A stretch of 64,000 nt of DNA from Caulobacteraceae bacterium (GCA_027487945.1 JAIYCQ010000017.1:124001-188000); one strand, 5' to 3'. Counted from the stretch's first letter, positions 44,095 through 52,141 are shown. Numbers and translations: made by a program. Notes: generated from the sequence alone by a model not told the origin.

Positions 44095-44505
44095 ATGATC
44101 AAACGCCTTGCCATCGCCGCCGCTGTCGCCGGACTGGGGCTCGCCGCCGCCGGCGCTGCGGCGGTCGCCGCCCCGGAGCCCGTCGCCACGGCCCCCGCCG
44201 GCCGGGCCTGCTTCTTCGCCAGCCAGGTCAACGGCTGGCGCACGGACGGGGACGACGTCGTCTATCTCGAGGTCGGCGTCCGGGACGTCTACCGTGCGGA
44301 ACTGTTCTCCTTCTGCCCGGACCTCGACCGCGCCATCTCGATCGGCGTGCGGACCCGCGGCGGCGGCATCAGCATCTGCGACGGTCTCGACGTCGAGCTG
44401 GTGACGCCTTCGCCGATGGGGCCCCAGACCTGCCATGTGACGCGGCTGCGCAAGCTGACGGTCGAGGAGGTCGCCGCGCTCAAGGCCGCCCGCAAGGCGA
44501 AGTAG
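44095..44505 (+). CDS. exported protein, DUF6491-like
   Basis: 136 residues with a Sec signal (RLAIAAAVAGLGLAAAGAAA). Mature motifs RACFFASQVNGWR, VYLEVGVRDVYRAELFSFCPDLDRA and TPSPMGPQTCHVTRLRKLT match a small exported family annotated as DUF6491, with three to four cysteines. Function unknown. ATG 44095 follows mnmC by about 60 bases on the same strand. Confidence 0.82.
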   Translation: MIKRLAIAAAVAGLGLAAAGAAAVAAPEPVATAPAGRACFFASQVNGWRTDGDDVVYLEVGVRDVYRAELFSFCPDLDRAISIGVRTRGGGISICDGLDVELVTPSPMGPQTCHVTRLRKLTVEEVAALKAARKAK

Positions 44506-44629
44506 GCGCCAGCCGTCCGCTGGACACAATGCCGCACCCCCGCAGCCGGAACCGCATCCCGTCCGCGACATTACGCGCGGTAGTCGGGAGTGGGTGTGGT
44601 GGCGATAATGGGTCGCACAACGCTGGTCC

Positions 44630-45121
44630 ATGATTGCGGCGAAGGGGTCCGGGGTGGACGGCGAGAACTTCCAGCAGACGCGACCGTTTCGCCCTGAAGT
44701 TTTCTTCCTCGGCCGCACGGAGGGCTGGGGCGTCACGCGCGGCCCGACCGGCAGGGTCCAGCGCCGGTGCCGCATCATCACGGAAGGACGTCTCGAGGAG
44801 GCCTACCAGGCCATCCACTTCGAGGAGGTCTTCACCTGGCATGACGGCGAGCGCGACGAGTGGCGCTGGGCCATGACCCGCGGACTCAACGGCGACTATG
44901 TCGCCGCCGAGTCACAGGCCGGGGTGGGGATCCAGGGCCGATATGACGGCGAGGACTATCTGCTGTCTTTCCGCCGCGCGCTGAAGCCGGGCGGGCCCCG
45001 GCCCCGGTTCACCACGCGCTTCACGCCCATCTCTGCCGACGTGGCCCTCAAGACGGTGCGGATCACCGTCCTGGGCCTCCCCCTGGCGTCGATGTCGGCC
45101 TTCCATCGCCGGGCGGACTGA
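44630..45121 (+). CDS. DUF3833-like protein
   Basis: 163 residues. FFLGRTEGWGVTRGPTGRVQRR and the alternating strands up to SAFHRRAD recall the DUF3833 family (FxGxTxGWG start, repeated beta-strands), usually lipoproteins. Here no signal peptide is visible, so this member may be cytosolic or the start may be wrong. No partner gene is obvious. Confidence 0.7.
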   Translation: MIAAKGSGVDGENFQQTRPFRPEVFFLGRTEGWGVTRGPTGRVQRRCRIITEGRLEEAYQAIHFEEVFTWHDGERDEWRWAMTRGLNGDYVAAESQAGVGIQGRYDGEDYLLSFRRALKPGGPRPRFTTRFTPISADVALKTVRITVLGLPLASMSAFHRRAD

Positions 45122-45140
45122 ACCCGCCGCCGGCCATGGC

Positions 45141-46523
45141 TCAGTGCTCGCGGCCCGAGCGCCAGAAGGTCTGCAGTAGCGGTTCGACCAGATAGTCCAG
45201 CGCCGACCGCTTGCGCAGCGGCACCAGAACCTCCACCGGCAGACCGGCCTGCAGCCCGGTGCGCGGGCCGCGGGACTTGCGGATCCGTTCCATCTCGGCC
45301 GGCGGCACCGACACCTCGGCGCGGAAGAACCGCTGGCCCGTGGCCTCGTCCAGGAAGCTGTCGGCCGACAGCTTGGTCAGACGGCCCTTGAGGATCGGCA
45401 GGTCGCGCTCGTGGAGCGAGGTGAAGCGGATCTGGGTGGTCTGACCCACCCGCAGGTCGTCGGCGTCGGCCGGCGAGACATTGGCCTGGATCACCAGGGC
45501 GCGGTCCTGGGGCACGATCTCCATCAGGGTCGACCCGGGGGCGGCCACGCCGCCGATGGTGAAGGTGGTCAGACCCACGACCTTGCCGCCCTCCGGCGCC
45601 CTGACCGTCGAACGGCCGAGCTGTTCGCGCAGGGCGACGAGCTTGGGCTGCAGTTCATCCAGACGCACCTGCACGTCGCGCAGCTGGCCGGTGACCTCTT
45701 CCATCATCCGCTGGTCCAGCGACATCAGCTGCATGCGGGTCTCCCCGATCGCCTCGCCCGAGCGGGCGATCTGGGCGCGATAGGAGCCCTCCTCCCCGGT
45801 CAGCGCCGCCTCGCTCCGCTCCAGGGCCCGGACGCGGTTCATCGGGGCATAGCCCTGGGCCGCCAGCTTGCGCAGGCCTTCCAGCTCCTCGCCGATCAAC
45901 CGCTTCTGTTCGGTGTTGGACTCCAGCTGGCGCTCGTAGCCGATGCTCTGTTCGGCCAGCTGGTTGACGCGCTGGCCCAGCACGCCCCGCTGGGCGGACA
46001 GGGACTGCCGGCGGGCGTTGAACTGCAGCCGCTGCAGCAGGAGCGCGTCCTCGGCCAGCAGCCTGTCGTCCCCGGTCAGGCCCGCGAACTCCGGCGGGGT
46101 GGCGATGCCGCCGGCCCGCGTCCGCTCCGCCGTCAGGCGGGCGCGCTGCGCCAGCAGGGTGTAGACCTCGCCGGCGGTCGCCCGCTCGGCCGCGCGCAGC
46201 TCGCCGGCCGAGATCTCGACCAGGACCTGGCCCTTCGCGACCGTCTGGCCCTCCTGGACGTGGATGGCGCTGATCACGCCGCCGTCACGGACCTGCACGG
46301 CCTGGCGGTTGCCCGACACGGCGATGAAGCCGCTGGCATAGGCGCCGGCGTCGAGCGGCGTGATCGCCGCCCAGCCGAGGAAGCCGACGAAGAAGACGCC
46401 GGCGATGGCGCCGCCGACCCGCAACTCCTGGCGGGGATTGTCGCTGAGCAGGGGCTCGGGGGTCTCGTCCGGCCGCTCGTCCTGGACGGGGTCGAGGAAC
46501 AGGCCGCGATCAATGGACGTCAT
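45141..46523 (-). CDS. type I secretion membrane fusion protein (HlyD family)
   Basis: 460 residues. One N-terminal membrane helix (VGGAIAGVFFVGFLGWAAI), a split lipoyl-like domain (VRDGGVISAIHVQEGQTVAKGQVL and TVRAPEGGKVVGLTTFTIGG) and a long periplasmic coiled coil between them, then a beta-barrel end (ILKGRLTKLSADSFLDEATG). This is the PrtE/RsaE-type adaptor linking the ABC exporter to a TolC-like pore. It is coupled to the ABC gene by ATGA. No outer membrane factor is in the window. Confidence 0.95.
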   Translation of the reverse strand: MTSIDRGLFLDPVQDERPDETPEPLLSDNPRQELRVGGAIAGVFFVGFLGWAAITPLDAGAYASGFIAVSGNRQAVQVRDGGVISAIHVQEGQTVAKGQVLVEISAGELRAAERATAGEVYTLLAQRARLTAERTRAGGIATPPEFAGLTGDDRLLAEDALLLQRLQFNARRQSLSAQRGVLGQRVNQLAEQSIGYERQLESNTEQKRLIGEELEGLRKLAAQGYAPMNRVRALERSEAALTGEEGSYRAQIARSGEAIGETRMQLMSLDQRMMEEVTGQLRDVQVRLDELQPKLVALREQLGRSTVRAPEGGKVVGLTTFTIGGVAAPGSTLMEIVPQDRALVIQANVSPADADDLRVGQTTQIRFTSLHERDLPILKGRLTKLSADSFLDEATGQRFFRAEVSVPPAEMERIRKSRGPRTGLQAGLPVEVLVPLRKRSALDYLVEPLLQTFWRSGREH

Positions 46524-48265
46524 GACTGACCCTTCAGTTCAGGCGCCGCCGCGGCCCGGCCGCGCGGCTTGCTCATCTGCGCCAGGACCTCGGCGCGCGG
46601 TCCGACCGCCTCGATGGCCCCGTCGCGCAGGACCAGCAGGCGATCGACCGCCTGCAGCACGCCGGTGCGGTGGGCGACGATGATGACCGCCGCGCCCCGC
46701 GCCTTGGCGGCGAGGATGGCCCGGCCCAGCGCCGCTTCGCCGTCGGCGTCGAGGGCCGAGTTGGGCTCGTCGAGCACCAGCAGCGCGGGATCGCCGTAGA
46801 GCGCCCGCGCCAGAGCGACCCGCTGCGCCTGGCCGGCGGACAGCCCCCGCCCGCCATGGGCCAGCAGGGTGTCGTAGCCCTTGGGCAGCTTCAGGATCAT
46901 ATCGTGGACGCCGGCCGTGGTGGCGGCGGCCACCGTGGCCGCGTCGACGACCTCGGCCGCCTCGCCCCGCCACAGCGCGAAGCGGGAGATGTTGTCCCGG
47001 ATGCTGCCGGCGATCAGGGCGCTGTCCTGCGGCAGATAGCCGATATGGCGACCCAGCCGATCGGGATCCCAGTCCGCCATGCTGGCCCCGTCCAGCCGCA
47101 CCACGCCCATGTCCGGCAGGGAGGCGCCGGCCGCGAGCCGGGCCAGGGTCGTCTTGCCGGCCCCGCTGGGGCCCACGATGCCGAGCACCTCGCCCGGTTC
47201 GAGGATGAACCCGACGCCCTTCAGCAGCATCTGGTCCGGCGCGCCGGGGGCCCGGACCACGACCTTGTCGACGGTCAGGCGGCCCCTGGGGTCGGGCAGC
47301 TGGGTGCGGGGCGTCTCGGGCTCGGGATCGGCGGCGAACAGCTCCGACAGCGCCCGCAGCGCGGTCCGGGCCTGCAGCACCGTGTTCCAGGAGCCGACGA
47401 CCTGCTCGACGGGCTGCAGCGCGCGGCTCATCAGGATGGAGGCGGCGATGATTGCGCCGGCCGAGATCTGCCGTTCGACGGCCAGCCAGGCGCCGAGCCC
47501 CAGGGCCGCCGACTGCAGGAACAGGCGCATGAACTTGGTCGCGGCGGCGAACTGCCCGCCGGTGAACTGCGCCTGGGCGGAGAGGGCCAGGCCCGTGCGG
47601 CGATCCGACAGCTGCCGCTCGCGAAGGGCGCCCCGCATGCCCATGGCGCGGACCACCTCGCTGTTCATGGCGGCGGCCTCCTGGGCCGCGTAGGCGGCGC
47701 TGATCGCCTTGTTGGCGTCCTGGGCCCTGGTCTTGGTCGAGCGCTCGTTGAACACGGCCAGCGCGACGAGGATGACCCCGCCCGCCACCGTCAGGGCGCC
47801 GAGCGCCGGGTGCAGCATGAAGGCGATGAGGACGTAGAGCGGCGTCCAGGGCGCATCGAGAAAGCCCAGGGCGGCCGGCCCGGAGATGGCGTTCCGCAGG
47901 ACATCGAACTCCCGCATGCCCTGGACCGGCGCGCCGGGCGCTGTCCGCGCCATCAGCTTCTCCAGCAGCGGGCCCGCGATGAGACGGTCGAGACGCAGGC
48001 TCATGCGCACCAGCAGGCGGGTGCGGACCGCGTCGAGCAGCGCCAGGGTGATCAGGGCCAGCGCGACGACCAGGGTGATGTAGAGCAGGGTCATCAGCCC
48101 GCTGGTCGGAACGACGCGGTCGTAGACCTGCAACATGTAGATCGAAGGCGCCAGGAACAGCACGTTGACGAGGGCGCTGAAGACGAAGATCCCGGCGAGG
48201 TGCGGGCGACAGGCGCGGAAGGCGCCCGCCAGGGGCTCCGGCACGTCGATACTCAGCAGTTTCAA
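46520..48265 (-). CDS. type I secretion ABC transporter (PrtD/RsaD type)
   Basis: About 581 residues: a six-helix membrane domain (HLAGIFVFSALVNVLFLAPS, YMLQVYDRVVPTSG is the typical start of T1SS exporters) and a nucleotide-binding domain with Walker [10 protein letters not shown], signature LSAGQAQRVALARAL (Ala in place of the first Gly) and Walker B LLVLDEP. No C39-like domain. TTG 48265 is favoured because GGGGGA sits seven bases before it; GTG 48292 is the alternative. It exports an unknown protein, likely with an RTX-type C-terminal signal. Confidence 0.95.
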   Translation of the reverse strand: MKLLSIDVPEPLAGAFRACRPHLAGIFVFSALVNVLFLAPSIYMLQVYDRVVPTSGLMTLLYITLVVALALITLALLDAVRTRLLVRMSLRLDRLIAGPLLEKLMARTAPGAPVQGMREFDVLRNAISGPAALGFLDAPWTPLYVLIAFMLHPALGALTVAGGVILVALAVFNERSTKTRAQDANKAISAAYAAQEAAAMNSEVVRAMGMRGALRERQLSDRRTGLALSAQAQFTGGQFAAATKFMRLFLQSAALGLGAWLAVERQISAGAIIAASILMSRALQPVEQVVGSWNTVLQARTALRALSELFAADPEPETPRTQLPDPRGRLTVDKVVVRAPGAPDQMLLKGVGFILEPGEVLGIVGPSGAGKTTLARLAAGASLPDMGVVRLDGASMADWDPDRLGRHIGYLPQDSALIAGSIRDNISRFALWRGEAAEVVDAATVAAATTAGVHDMILKLPKGYDTLLAHGGRGLSAGQAQRVALARALYGDPALLVLDEPNSALDADGEAALGRAILAAKARGAAVIIVAHRTGVLQAVDRLLVLRDGAIEAVGPRAEVLAQMSKPRGRAAAAPELKGQS

Positions 48266-48383
48266 AAGGCTATCCCCCGACCGAAGACGCACCCTGTGCG
48301 CGGCGAGACCTTATTTCACAAGTGCTTTTCCACAAGTCGGGGACCCGCAAAAAACCGGCGGTGATGCGATCGACTATGGACGG

Positions 48384-49154
48384 ATGCTGAATTGGGGATT
48401 TACCTCCCCGTTGATGGGGGATCAATACGACCCGAGCGCGATTGAACGCCTGACGCCGCGCGAGCGTGAATGCCTGCGTCTGGTCGCCGCGCATCTGCAT
48501 TCCAAGGAGATCGCCCGTCGCCTGAGCATCTCCCAGCACACCGTCGACGGCCATCTCAACGAGGCGCGACGCCGCCTCGGCGTGGCCAGTCGCCGGGACG
48601 CGGCGCTGATGTTCCGGGCCTGGGAGTCGGCCGCCGATGACCAGGCCGCCGACCCCCTCAACGCTTTAGGGGGCGGACCAGCGGGTCTGGCCCCGGACCC
48701 CGCCGACCGCCCAGGCTTGCCTCGTTCGATGCGAGGGGAGCGTGAGCGGGATGGACGATCTGGACCTGACGCCGACGGGCGTGGAGCTGTGGAACCCGGC
48801 GGCGGATATGCCGGTCTGGACCTGGAACCAGCTGGAGGACGCCCTGCGCGACCTGGCGGCCAGCCGCCAGCAGCAGGAGATGGTCGAGAGCCTGGTCTCG
48901 GCGACGCGCAAACAGGCGCTGTTTCTGCCGTCGGGGCACGTTCTGAAGGAAATCCTCTGCATCGCCTGGGTGATCGCGGACGAGACGTTTCGCGGTGGGC
49001 GAGAGGAGGGTTCGACCATGACCTGACCCTCTTCCAGCGCTTCGCGCTCATCGCGGGGGGCGCGGTCCTGACAGCCCTGCTGCTCAGCGCCGTGGTCGCC
49101 GCCAGCCACCAGTTCGCCTTCGCGCTGCAGGAAGCCATCCGCGCCTGGACCTGA
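48384..49154 (+). CDS. LuxR-type DNA-binding protein with C-terminal membrane helix
   Basis: 256 residues if the frame is translated throughout. Residues 18-80 are a LuxR/NarL helix-turn-helix (RLTPRERECLRLVAAHLHSK, EIARRLSISQHTVDGHLNEA, RRRLGVASRRDAA). The last 45 residues hold a membrane helix (FALIAGGAVLTALLLSAVVA). Between them about 125 residues are low-complexity, rich in Gly, Pro and Arg, where a second gene in another frame carries the coding signal. The frame has no stop and no usable start between, so the membrane end can only be made with the rest. Divergent from the secretion ABC gene, which it might regulate. Confidence 0.7.
   Translation: MLNWGFTSPLMGDQYDPSAIERLTPRERECLRLVAAHLHSKEIARRLSISQHTVDGHLNEARRRLGVASRRDAALMFRAWESAADDQAADPLNALGGGPAGLAPDPADRPGLPRSMRGERERDGRSGPDADGRGAVEPGGGYAGLDLEPAGGRPARPGGQPPAAGDGREPGLGDAQTGAVSAVGARSEGNPLHRLGDRGRDVSRWARGGFDHDLTLFQRFALIAGGAVLTALLLSAVVAASHQFAFALQEAIRAWT
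48751..49026 (+). CDS. gene nested in another frame of the LuxR-type gene
   Basis: 91 residues from ATG 48751 (AGGGGAG ten bases upstream; GTG 48742 also possible) to TGA 49024-49026. Third codon positions are almost all G or C, the coding mark of this genome, and the product is a balanced, probably helical cytosolic protein (VELWNPAADMPVWTWNQLED, HVLKEILCIAWVIADETF). The overlapping LuxR frame has G/C-poor third positions here. No family recognised. It lies fully inside the LuxR-type frame on the same strand. Confidence 0.7.
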   Translation: MDDLDLTPTGVELWNPAADMPVWTWNQLEDALRDLAASRQQQEMVESLVSATRKQALFLPSGHVLKEILCIAWVIADETFRGGREEGSTMT

Positions 49155-49243
49155 TCCAGGCCCCTGCGGCCCCGGGCCATCCCGACATCTTCGAGACAAA
49201 CCGTCGCCCCGAGACCCTCGGCGCGAGCGGGAGGACCTTTGCC

Positions 49244-49606
49244 ATGAAACGCAGACTTGTCGCCCATCAGGTCGCTGACCAGCTGTTCGCCGCCGAGGCC
49301 GCCATCGACGGCGCCCTGTCCGCCGTGGCCGCGCTGACCGCGATGCTGCCGACCGCCCGTATCGACGCCAACCTGTCGGCGGTGGTCGGCCAGAACGTCA
49401 TCGACCGCTCGACCGAGACCATCGCCGCCCTGGCCCAGGCGCGGCGCAGCATCGTCGAGACCCACCGCGAACTGCACGACGTCCAGCACCAGATCGGCCT
49501 CGGCGCCGTGGCGCTGGGCGGGATCGACAAGCCCGAGGAGAACGCGCCCCGACCCAGCGGCCGTCTGCGCGTCGCGGCGACCGTTCGCGGGCGCGAGGCG
49601 GCGTGA
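49244..49606 (+). CDS. small hypothetical protein
   Basis: 120 residues, no family recognised. Starts MKRRLVAHQVADQLFAAEAAID; mostly helical with Ala-rich repeats, and a C-terminal Pro/Arg-rich tail. Good third-position GC and a GAGGA about eight bases before the ATG support it. No cysteine, no signal peptide, no membrane helix. Flanked by the LuxR-type gene and a membrane protein gene on the same strand. Confidence 0.75.
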   Translation: MKRRLVAHQVADQLFAAEAAIDGALSAVAALTAMLPTARIDANLSAVVGQNVIDRSTETIAALAQARRSIVETHRELHDVQHQIGLGAVALGGIDKPEENAPRPSGRLRVAATVRGREAA

Positions 49607-49669
49607 CGCCTTCCGCCTGACGCAAAATCACGACCTACTGGCCGGAGTGTCCGAAGGGGGACTCCGGCC

Positions 49670-50089
49670 TTGTTCGTCACCACCTCCGCCCAGATCGGCG
49701 CTGCCCTGATGGCCGCCGTCTGTCTCTATGCCGCCTGGCCGGGCGTCCGCCCGCAGCGGTGGGCGGCGGCGGCCGTATTCGTGGCCTGGATCGGTTCGGC
49801 GGCGCTGCAGGACCGCGACGACCTGATCAATCCGCAGTACGCGATCTTCGCGCTCGACGTCGTGGCGGCGGCTGTTTTCGTGACCATGGCGCTGGTCTGG
49901 CGCCGGACCTGGCTGATGGCGATGGCCGCCTTCCAGCTGCTGACCACGGCGACCCATGTGGCGGTGATGATCGACCTTCGGATCTGGGTCTATGCCTACC
50001 TGACAGCCTACCTCGTCTGGAGCTACGCCTTGCTGGCGGCCCTGGCCTGGGGCGGCGTGCTGGCCTGGCGAAAGCGACGAGGGCGGTAG
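49670..50089 (+). CDS. small membrane protein
   Basis: 139 residues, four predicted membrane helices (AQIGAALMAAVCLYAAWPGV, YAIFALDVVAAAVFVTMALV, AMAAFQLLTTATHVAVMI, YLTAYLVWSYALLAALAWGG) with a short basic tail. No family recognised. TTG 49670 has GGGGGA about eleven bases upstream; ATG 49709 is an alternative that would lose half of helix one. The third helix carries a His (TATHVAV) that could bind a cofactor, which is only a suggestion. Confidence 0.65.
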   Translation: MFVTTSAQIGAALMAAVCLYAAWPGVRPQRWAAAAVFVAWIGSAALQDRDDLINPQYAIFALDVVAAAVFVTMALVWRRTWLMAMAAFQLLTTATHVAVMIDLRIWVYAYLTAYLVWSYALLAALAWGGVLAWRKRRGR

Positions 50090-50100
50090 GGGCCCGTCAG

Positions 50101-50159
50101 CCCTGCTTCGAATGCTGGCGGTAGGGCTTGCCCTGCGAAGCCCGCAGCGCGAAGCAGGG
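50101..50159. repeat. inverted repeat beside tRNA-Val
   Basis: CCCTGCTTCG (50101-50110) and CGAAGCAGGG (50150-50159) are exact complements; the inner GGGCTTGCCC/GGGCAAGCCC-like stretch can fold too. It directly follows the 3' CCA end of the tRNA and could help terminate or process it, although no T-run follows on that strand. Confidence 0.6.
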
Positions 50160-50234
50160 TGGTGGACACGACTGGGATTGAACCAGTGACCCCCTCGATG
50201 TCAACGAGGTGCTCTCCCGCTGAGCTACGCGTCC
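50160..50234 (-). tRNA. tRNA-Val, anticodon GAC
   Basis: 75 bases folding as a standard tRNA on the minus strand: acceptor stem GGACGCG with CGTGTCC (one G-T pair), D-loop AGCGGGA, anticodon stem CCTCG/CGAGG with loop TTGACAT and anticodon GAC at 50200-50202, T-loop TTCAATC, and an encoded CCA end at 50160-50162. Confidence 0.96.
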
Positions 50235-50252
50235 TTACCTGGGAGGAGCGGC

Positions 50253-50281
50253 GGTATAGCGAGGCTTACCCGCCGTTGCAA
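50253..50281 (-). promoter_or_regulatory. promoter of tRNA-Val
   Basis: TTGCAA (50276-50281) and TATACC (50253-50258), 17 bases apart on the minus strand, about 20 bases before the tRNA 5' end. Confidence 0.7.
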
Positions 50282-50309
50282 CCTGTCTCCGCCGCGAAAT
50301 TGGCGAGTC

Positions 50310-50669
50310 TCAGGCGGCGGCCATCATCCGTTCGACTTCCTGGACGATCTCACGCAGGTGAACGGGCTTGGACAGGACCTTGGCGCCGGCCGGGGCGCGC
50401 TCGCCGGCGGTCAGGGCCACGGCGGCGAATCCGGTGATGAACATGATGCGCAGGCCGGGGTGGCGGGCGGCGGCGTGGCGGGCGACCTCGATGCCGTCCA
50501 TGCCGGGCATGACGATGTCGGTCAGCAGCAGGTCCCAGTCCTGGTCGAGGACGGCGGCGGCCTCCTCGCCGTCGGCGCAGGCGGTGACCTCGTAGCCGGC
50601 GCGCTCGAGGGCGCGGGCCAGGAAGTTGCGCAGGGAGTCGTCGTCTTCGGCGAGAAGAATGCGCGGCAT
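50310..50669 (-). CDS. cpdR: response regulator CpdR
   Basis: 119-residue lone receiver domain. RILLAEDDDSLRNFLARALE, the phospho-Asp Asp51 in LLLTDIVMPGMDG, MFITGFAAVALT and VLSKPVHLREIV match Caulobacter CpdR, which in its unphosphorylated form primes the ClpXP protease for CtrA-pathway substrates at the pole. The C-terminus ends in Ala-Ala, the end needed for CpdR's own turnover in Caulobacter. It lies beside tRNA-Val and head to head with the amidohydrolase gene, as in relatives. Confidence 0.92.
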   Translation of the reverse strand: MPRILLAEDDDSLRNFLARALERAGYEVTACADGEEAAAVLDQDWDLLLTDIVMPGMDGIEVARHAAARHPGLRIMFITGFAAVALTAGERAPAGAKVLSKPVHLREIVQEVERMMAAA

Positions 50670-50844
50670 GTGCGGTCTGTCGGCCCCTGGGGGAAGCGGG
50701 AAACGGAGGCGAACCCTAGCGGCTCAGGCGTAAAGGCGCGATGAACCGCGCCGGGCCGGCGCGCGCCGGGCTGGGGATAACCCCGGCGCAAACGGGGATG
50801 GAAACACTTTGACCGCGACGGCCTCGCCCCGCCATCATGCCGGC

Positions 50845-51750
50845 ATGGATGCCCGGCCCGACAACGATCCCGACCTGGACGCATCGTCGGCCGAACCCCC
50901 TTTCCACCAGATCGCCGACGACCCGCCGCCCACGCCGCTGGTCTTCGCCTCGCCCCACTCCGGGCGGCACTATCCCGCCGCCATGCTGGAGGCTTCGGCG
51001 GTGCACACCGACCTGCTGCGCCGGTCGGAGGACGCCCTGGTCGACCGGATCATCGCCCCGGCGGCGGAGGGCGGGGCGGCGCTGCTGCTGGCGCGTCACG
51101 GCCGGGCCTGGATGGACCTGAACCGCGCCCCGTGGGAGCTGGACCCCGCGATGTTCTCCGACGACCTGCCGGACTTCGCCCGCGCCCGGTCGGCCCGGGT
51201 GGCCGCGGGGCTGGGCGCCATCGCCCGGGTCGCGGCCGAGGGGCGGGAGATCTACGCCCGCAAGCTGACCTTCGCCGAGGCCCGGGCCCGGGTGGAGACC
51301 ACGCATCAGCCCTATCACGCGGCGCTGTCGGCGCTGCTGGAGCGGGCCCGGGCGACGCACGGGATGGCGGTGCTGGTCGACTGGCATTCCATGCCCGAGG
51401 CCGCCGCCCGCACGGCGGTGACGCCCCGCCACGGCAAGGGCTGCGACATCGTGCTGGGCGACCGCTTCGGCGCCGCCTGCACCCGCAAGCTGACCGACCT
51501 GGTCGAGCGGGAGCTGGAGGCCCTGGGCTACCGCGTGGCCCGTAACGCCCCCTATGCCGGCGGCTACACCACCGAGCACTACGGCAAGCCCCAGGCGCGC
51601 ACCCACGCCCTGCAGATCGAGATCAGCCGCGCGCTCTACATGGACGAGAAGACGCTGGAGCCCACTGAAGGCCTGGCGAAGCTGACGGCGGACGTGGCGG
51701 CGCTGACCGACGTGCTGGCGCGGGCGTGGCCGGGACTGGCCCCGGCCTGA
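50845..51750 (+). CDS. N-formylglutamate amidohydrolase family protein
   Basis: 301 residues (PF05013). LVFASPHSGRHYP, RRSEDALVDRI, RHGRAWMDLNRAPWELDP and VLVDWHSMPEAA contain the usual metal ligands (His, Asp/Glu); GGYTTEHYGKPQARTHALQIEI is the late signature. These enzymes release formate from N-formyl-glutamate, often in histidine breakdown; no hut genes are near. ATG 50845 is preferred to a TTG at 50809. It is divergent from cpdR. Confidence 0.93.
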   Translation: MDARPDNDPDLDASSAEPPFHQIADDPPPTPLVFASPHSGRHYPAAMLEASAVHTDLLRRSEDALVDRIIAPAAEGGAALLLARHGRAWMDLNRAPWELDPAMFSDDLPDFARARSARVAAGLGAIARVAAEGREIYARKLTFAEARARVETTHQPYHAALSALLERARATHGMAVLVDWHSMPEAAARTAVTPRHGKGCDIVLGDRFGAACTRKLTDLVERELEALGYRVARNAPYAGGYTTEHYGKPQARTHALQIEISRALYMDEKTLEPTEGLAKLTADVAALTDVLARAWPGLAPA

Positions 51751-51771
51751 CGCCGCGCCGGCCATCAGGCC

Positions 51772-51853
51772 AAAAAAAAGCGGCGGCCGAAGCCGCCGCA
51801 GTTCATTAGGGAGGAAACGCCCAGGAAGGGCAGAGGCGGCAGAACCGCCTCAC
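51772..51853 (-). ncRNA. candidate small RNA with UCCUCCC motif
   Basis: Read on the minus strand from about 51853, the RNA would fold as GAGGCGG-loop-CCGCCUC, then GCCC-UUCCU-GGGC, then an unpaired GUUUCCUCCCUAAUGAACU, then a terminator GCGGCGGC-UUCG-GCCGCCGC followed by eight U. A promoter with 17-base spacing (TTGCCC 51883-51888, TAAGTT 51860-51865) lies just upstream. The unpaired CCUCCC is complementary to ribosome binding sites, a feature of several alphaproteobacterial regulatory RNAs (for example cuckoo RNAs, GsrN). No open frame fits here. Confidence 0.78.
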
Positions 51854-51859
51854 AACTCA

Positions 51860-51888
51860 AACTTAGTGTGCGGCGCACAATCGGGCAA
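51860..51888 (-). promoter_or_regulatory. promoter of the candidate small RNA, with operator-like palindrome
   Basis: TTGCCC and TAAGTT 17 bases apart on the minus strand. GTGCGGCGCACAA (51868-51880) fills the spacer; the same 13 bases recur at 51979-51991, 111 bases further upstream. TGTGC-GGC-GCACA is a near-palindrome, so a regulator dimer may sit over the promoter and at the second site. Confidence 0.6.
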
Positions 51889-52035
51889 GGGAAAAACATG
51901 CGCCGGCGAGCAGAAACTCAGGGAGAACCTTCAGAAATCCTTGTTCCCCAAGGGCGCGCCTTGCCCGGCGGCCATATGGTGCGGCGCACAAGGAATGGGC
52001 GCCGACTGCTTTAATTCATGGTTTGACGAATAAAT

Positions 52036-52065
52036 ACAGCCGTTTGGCGGCGCCAAAACGGCTGT
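52036..52065. other. strong hairpin upstream of typA
   Basis: ACAGCCGTTT (52036-52045) and AAACGGCTGT (52056-52065) are exact complements around a short inner stem GGCG/CGCC. No T-run follows on the plus strand. It lies in the typA leader and could affect read-through or mRNA stability. Confidence 0.6.
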
Positions 52066-52141
52066 CACGGGACAAGGGTGGATAAACGTCTCGCACTCGC
52101 GTAAAAGCCCGCGCCTCGCTCCCGCCCCCGAAAAGATTTCA

